Positions 59,905 to 64,000 of a stretch of DNA of 64,000 nucleotides are shown here, piece after piece. Location of the stretch: contig NC_088678.1 of the NCBI RefSeq assembly GCF_950023065.1, forward strand, positions 27,828,580 to 27,892,579, in the 5' to 3' direction. Each line of letters starts with the position of its first letter. The stretch's first letter is position 1. Source of the DNA: Planococcus citri (lineage: Eukaryota; Arthropoda; Insecta; Hemiptera; Pseudococcidae). Both the position numbers and the translations under genes were made by a program. The notes beneath the pieces are model-generated. The model was given only the letters and a program-made list of their open reading frames with translations. It ran no database searches and was not told where the DNA came from.

Positions 59905-61219
59905 TACCACAAAAATGTGATTTCCAATGTCCTGTAAAGGATAAGGAACCACGACGACAACGATTTGAACTACCAAGTGTAGGCTTGACAATAAGTATTC
60001 ACAACTGATATACATACTTTAGTTAATGTCTATTTAATTGTAGGTGTTTGCGACAAAATAAGAACTCAGAACTACTATATCTACACTTGTATATTTGTGG
60101 TAAAACAAATATACACCTTATAACAACACACAAATTAGTAAGGTGAAGTTATACTAATTGTATCCTAAATTAATAGAGACTATACACATACCACAACAAT
60201 GATGAAAAGGATCCGTGTTCGCAATAGACCTCTCAAAATAGTAACATATATCACAACCATTTAAGGGTTTGATGTAAAAAACATATATCGCAACAATTAA
60301 TCACATATAACAACAATGACACGCACAAAGGGCTCAAGTATTGATCAGGTACCTGAGATTATCATCTTTGGTCACCTATAGTGCGAGGACATAAATAAGC
60401 ATAACAGACCAAATTCTCCTTTCTATATATTTCTTCACCGCAGCTACTTATGCAGTGTGATAAGAGAAAGTTCTAGTTTGGTGCATGAAGCCTCAAACTG
60501 TTCCAGTCACTTTGGGGTTTGGCTTGAATGGGAGTTAACACATAGACCAATGAGGAGAATAATACAGTCACAATCATAGTATCACATACTGGCATGGATG
60601 TTACCTCACATATTTTTGAATGATTTTTCAAGTTCTTTGTGTCTGGTGCAAGGGAAATTTTTGAAATTTAATCCTTTCAATAGGTGGTTTGGCTTCATCC
60701 TCAAATTTTGAAACTTGTTTCTTATGATCCAAAATCCTTGTGATAAAATTTGTTGATCGTCAAATCTCTTCAATCCCCCTCAAATGGTGCGAAATTTCAA
60801 TTTTAGTTTAAAATTTCCAACTTTAGTAGTTATCAGCAAATTTTTTTTTGAACTTGCAGGGATGTTAGACATTCCCAAATGCTATTCATAGCATATTTTC
60901 TGAACAAAATGCACAATTGTGGCATTCCGCAGGTAATGGGCCCATTTGGTCGAAAAAAGCTGAAATTTCACATAATCCCAAAATCTTTATACCTAAAATT
61001 GAAGATTATTGTTTCTGATGTCAAATACTTATTACTACCCACCTGCAATAGCAATTTTTTTTACTGAATCTTTTCATGTTTATGAGCATTTTAAGCCTGA
61101 AAAACAATGATTAATAAATTAAAATTTTGCATAAAAATTCATTACTCTGTTCGAAAGCAAAAAAAATTATTAAATTACATTTTCTGTCAAAATTCAACTT
61201 GTAAAAATAAAATTTGTAA

Positions 61220-61325
61220 TTTTTTTTTTTAATTTCTTCCCAAGGTGCAATTTGAACCCATATCTCCTGTTCAGCAATCCATTACCAATGCCACACGGCT
61301 AGCGCTGCAGCTAGCTAAAACGTGT
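61220..61325 (-). mobile_element. Possible tRNA-derived SINE fragment (right-arm copy)
   Basis: Mirror of 19,705-19,810. Confidence 0.4.
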
Positions 61326-61335
61326 TTTTGAATGG

Positions 61336-62436
61336 TATATGTTACCGTTAAAGTATTTACTCCAGGTAATGTATGAAATAACTAGTTATTTCCTAGTTAT
61401 TTCATACATTAACGAAAAAGTATTTAATTCAAGTAAATTGTTCACAGTTCACCTAGGTAATGTATGAAAAATCTAGTTATTCCATGAAATAGCTAGGTGT
61501 GATCAGTTAAATCATGAAATGAGCGGTTAAAAATTATTTTATTACAAAAATATAGTTTTGAGCATGATAAAAAACATTAATGACAAAAAAAGCTTCCCAA
61601 AAATTGAAAAAAAAATTATTTATTACAGCACTTTTTGCTCGCATGACACTTTGAGTTGCACTTCATTCCATTTTTTACACATTGGCAACGTTTATTTTCT
61701 CAACTTTTTCAACAGATATGTAAAAGTAGGGGGTCAAATGGGTCATCTTCACCAGTCAAAACTTTTTTTCATGTTTTAAATCAAAAATCGCATTTTTTCT
61801 CAAACTTTTAATTTTTTTAAATCGACTTTACGACATAATGCCATCTCATTTTTTTAATATGCTGTTCAACATAAAAAGTTGTCCATAATATTTTTTTTCA
61901 GAATTTCTGAGAGCCGGAATGATATGAAAATTACGTTTTGAAACTTTTCAAGCTAATTTTTCATTTAAAAAAAGTGGCAACACTGATTTTTTATGATATT
62001 ACCAAAAAGCCTTTCAAAAGCTCAAAACCTGTAACTATTGGAAAAAGTTCCATTTTGGTATGGTAGGTAACTTATCGCGGTTATCGAGTAATCCACTGCT
62101 GAAATGGATAATATTATATTTCAAGTTCACTGAAAACTTTGACAACCCCCAGCAGCCTTAAAAAAAGGGCTAGAGGGCTGCGATTTCTGCCATTGCCCCA
62201 TTGGTCATCCCTTCGGAAGGTCTTTCCTATGTTCTAGCTTTTGAATTAACCTTCATTTCTTATTTTATCGCAGTTCATTCATTGAATTCACACTTTAACT
62301 AAACACACCTCGTGTATGTATGAAATAACTAGGTAAAGTGTAGAAAACAATCCGATTTCACACTTTTTCGTTAATGTATGAAATAACTAGTTATTTCATA
62401 CATTACCTGGAGTAAATACTTTAACGGTAACATATA
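61336..62436. mobile_element. TIR element with ~75-bp terminal inverted repeats (right-arm copy)
   Basis: Mirror of 18,594-19,694, with the same TATATGTTACCGTTAAAG ends. Confidence 0.75.
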
Positions 62437-64000
62437 CATGTTTCCACTGGCGACTAGGTGCAGTATAATTTGGAGGGTATTTTTTCCAAAGTCTTCGAAA
62501 ATGAATTTACAGCAAAAAAACAAAATCGACCAAAATGGGCCCTTCTTAGAAAAACTTTAGTTCCATTTTTCTCCGATTGGGGTACACCTGCGGCCTTGAT
62601 ACTTCAACACGCAATAGTCGGAATGTTCTACTTCGAAATCCATCAAAACCTCGATTATCAATTCTCTTCACTTTTTCACTAAAAACACGATTATCTCAAT
62701 AAATAGAATCGACCAAATGGGCCCATTTTCAGTTTTTAAACGGAATTTTGGTCACTTCTTTCAGATGTATCACATCTAGCACAGTGAATAACGTATATTT
62801 TTTTAGAATTTTTATCATAGGTGGAAGACCTTAAAAAATTCAAAAAAAAAAAACTAATATTGTTTTTCTCATGATTTTATCACGTAAATTAGTCAATTTT
62901 GGTCAAAAAAAGAGTTCTTTTCGCAATGTATCATGAAAGACGCTCAATTACATTACCAACCTGAATTTGGACCAAATTGGTCAAATTTTTTCAACGTTTA
63001 ATTATTTTTACTAAAGAAATTGAATTGCATCATTTTGGGTACCACTGAGCCCTTTTCCGGATCACTCAAGTGGCCAAAATTCATTTAGACTAATATCAAC
63101 TCAAAATACATCATAATTGCAATTCCACAAGAATGAAAAATCACCGATTTTTTTCACCTGTGATGAGTGCATTTTTTTCAAATTGAAAGAAAAAACTGAC
63201 TTTTGAGAAAATATACCCTGCTTATCTTCATCAGTATTTTAATGTTTGGAACTTAATGGCGAGGGCTTGAGAAGAGCAGAAAGGGCGAGATCGAGAAAAA
63301 AATGAAGAAAACGTGATTGTACGTGATCCTTCACACAATTTTTAAAATCAGTGGAAGTGAAATGACGAATGAAAAAAATTGAGAGAAATTCTAATCTACT
63401 TATATAATGACAAAATGTTTCTCTGATTATTACGAGTACTTTCCTACGTCGTCTTTGATTTCAATAAATAAGTATCTATTTTCTGTGTTCAAGCTGCGAA
63501 ATTTTATTCAACTTGGTAAGAAAAAAATCAATGTACTTGTACTTACGTAGTAATATCTTGAATATCATCTACCCTTCTTAATTTTCCCACTAATTAAATT
63601 CGAATTAAGTTGAAAAACAAGAAGGTAAGTACAGCGAAAGGAGAGGGTATAACGATCGCTCGTTCATTATAAGGTACTCGACTCCCTCGTATACTCGTCG
63701 GTAATGTTTATACTACATCTTTATTTTGCGGATGATATTCGAACGTAGAAACGTCAGGTTACCGGTATTAAAGAAGAAAAAAAAAATCGAAAAAGAAAGG
63801 GAACGAAAAAAAAAAATAGGACACGATAAAATATCTATAGGTACGTAGAATTTCATTTACTCTTACAAACTAATCCGAGGACGACGCGGGAGGAAGAGGA
63901 AAAAAGAAAGGAATCCTACAAATGAAACTTATTTACCTTTTTATTCCTAAACACACGAACCTTTTCATCGAATAATAACCCTTACTCGCGGACAAAAAAA

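Larger units (their letters stand above)
49283..64000. repeat. Right arm of the very large inverted repeat
   Basis: Reverse complement of 17,030-31,747, position i pairing with 81,030 minus i throughout. It still matches at the last base of the window, so the full arm is longer than 14,718 bp. Features inside are listed separately as mirror copies. Confidence 0.97.

Overview
The window looks like an insect nuclear scaffold: AT-rich, mostly non-coding, packed with tandem and inverted repeats, with short GT-AG introns and a multi-exon extracellular-domain gene. The many short runs of the GTACCTAC/TAGGTAGG type are reminiscent of hemipteran (sternorrhynchan) genomes, but that is an impression, not proof. 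No bacterial operon, rRNA gene or CRISPR array is present.

Layout. 1-17,029 is a repeat landscape: a ~170-bp tandem repeat entering from the left edge, a decayed Ty3/Gypsy-type LTR element (5,191-7,362) that itself carries a pogo/Tigger-like MITE, a ~150-bp tandem array with ~422-bp higher-order periodicity (10.4-12.6 kb), and a foldback element with ~680-bp near-identical arms (13.0-15.3 kb). 17,030-31,747 is the left arm of a very large inverted repeat whose right arm fills 49,283-64,000 and runs off the window. Every paired position sums to 81,030, so the arms align over 14,718 bp with no net indel. Each arm carries the same TIR elements, tRNA-derived SINE, pogo-like MITE and a two-exon gene for a small secreted protein of 130 residues.

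The 17.5-kb spacer (31,748-49,282) holds a 200-N scaffold gap (32,291-32,490) and, on the minus strand, eight exons of a sushi/CCP-domain protein resembling the insect selectin-like Furrowed family. Each exon encodes one CCP module; seven are symmetric phase 1-1. The introns hold a CACAAACACTG array bounded by inverted flanks, a ~22-bp minisatellite and a piggyBac-type MITE. Next to the inner edge of the right arm is a CpG-containing satellite (46.2-48.9 kb) built on the palindrome TTCGCGAA, carrying a mariner-type MITE and ending in an orientation flip.

How it fits together. The sushi gene is the only confidently recognised conserved gene. Its 3' end (last cysteine of CCP8, any membrane segment and tail) is cut off at the gap. 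The left contig ends 543 bp beyond the arm and the arms appear identical, so the palindrome is either a very young duplication or a scaffolding artefact (the same locus or haplotig placed twice in opposite orientations). Deciding between these matters most for interpreting the window.
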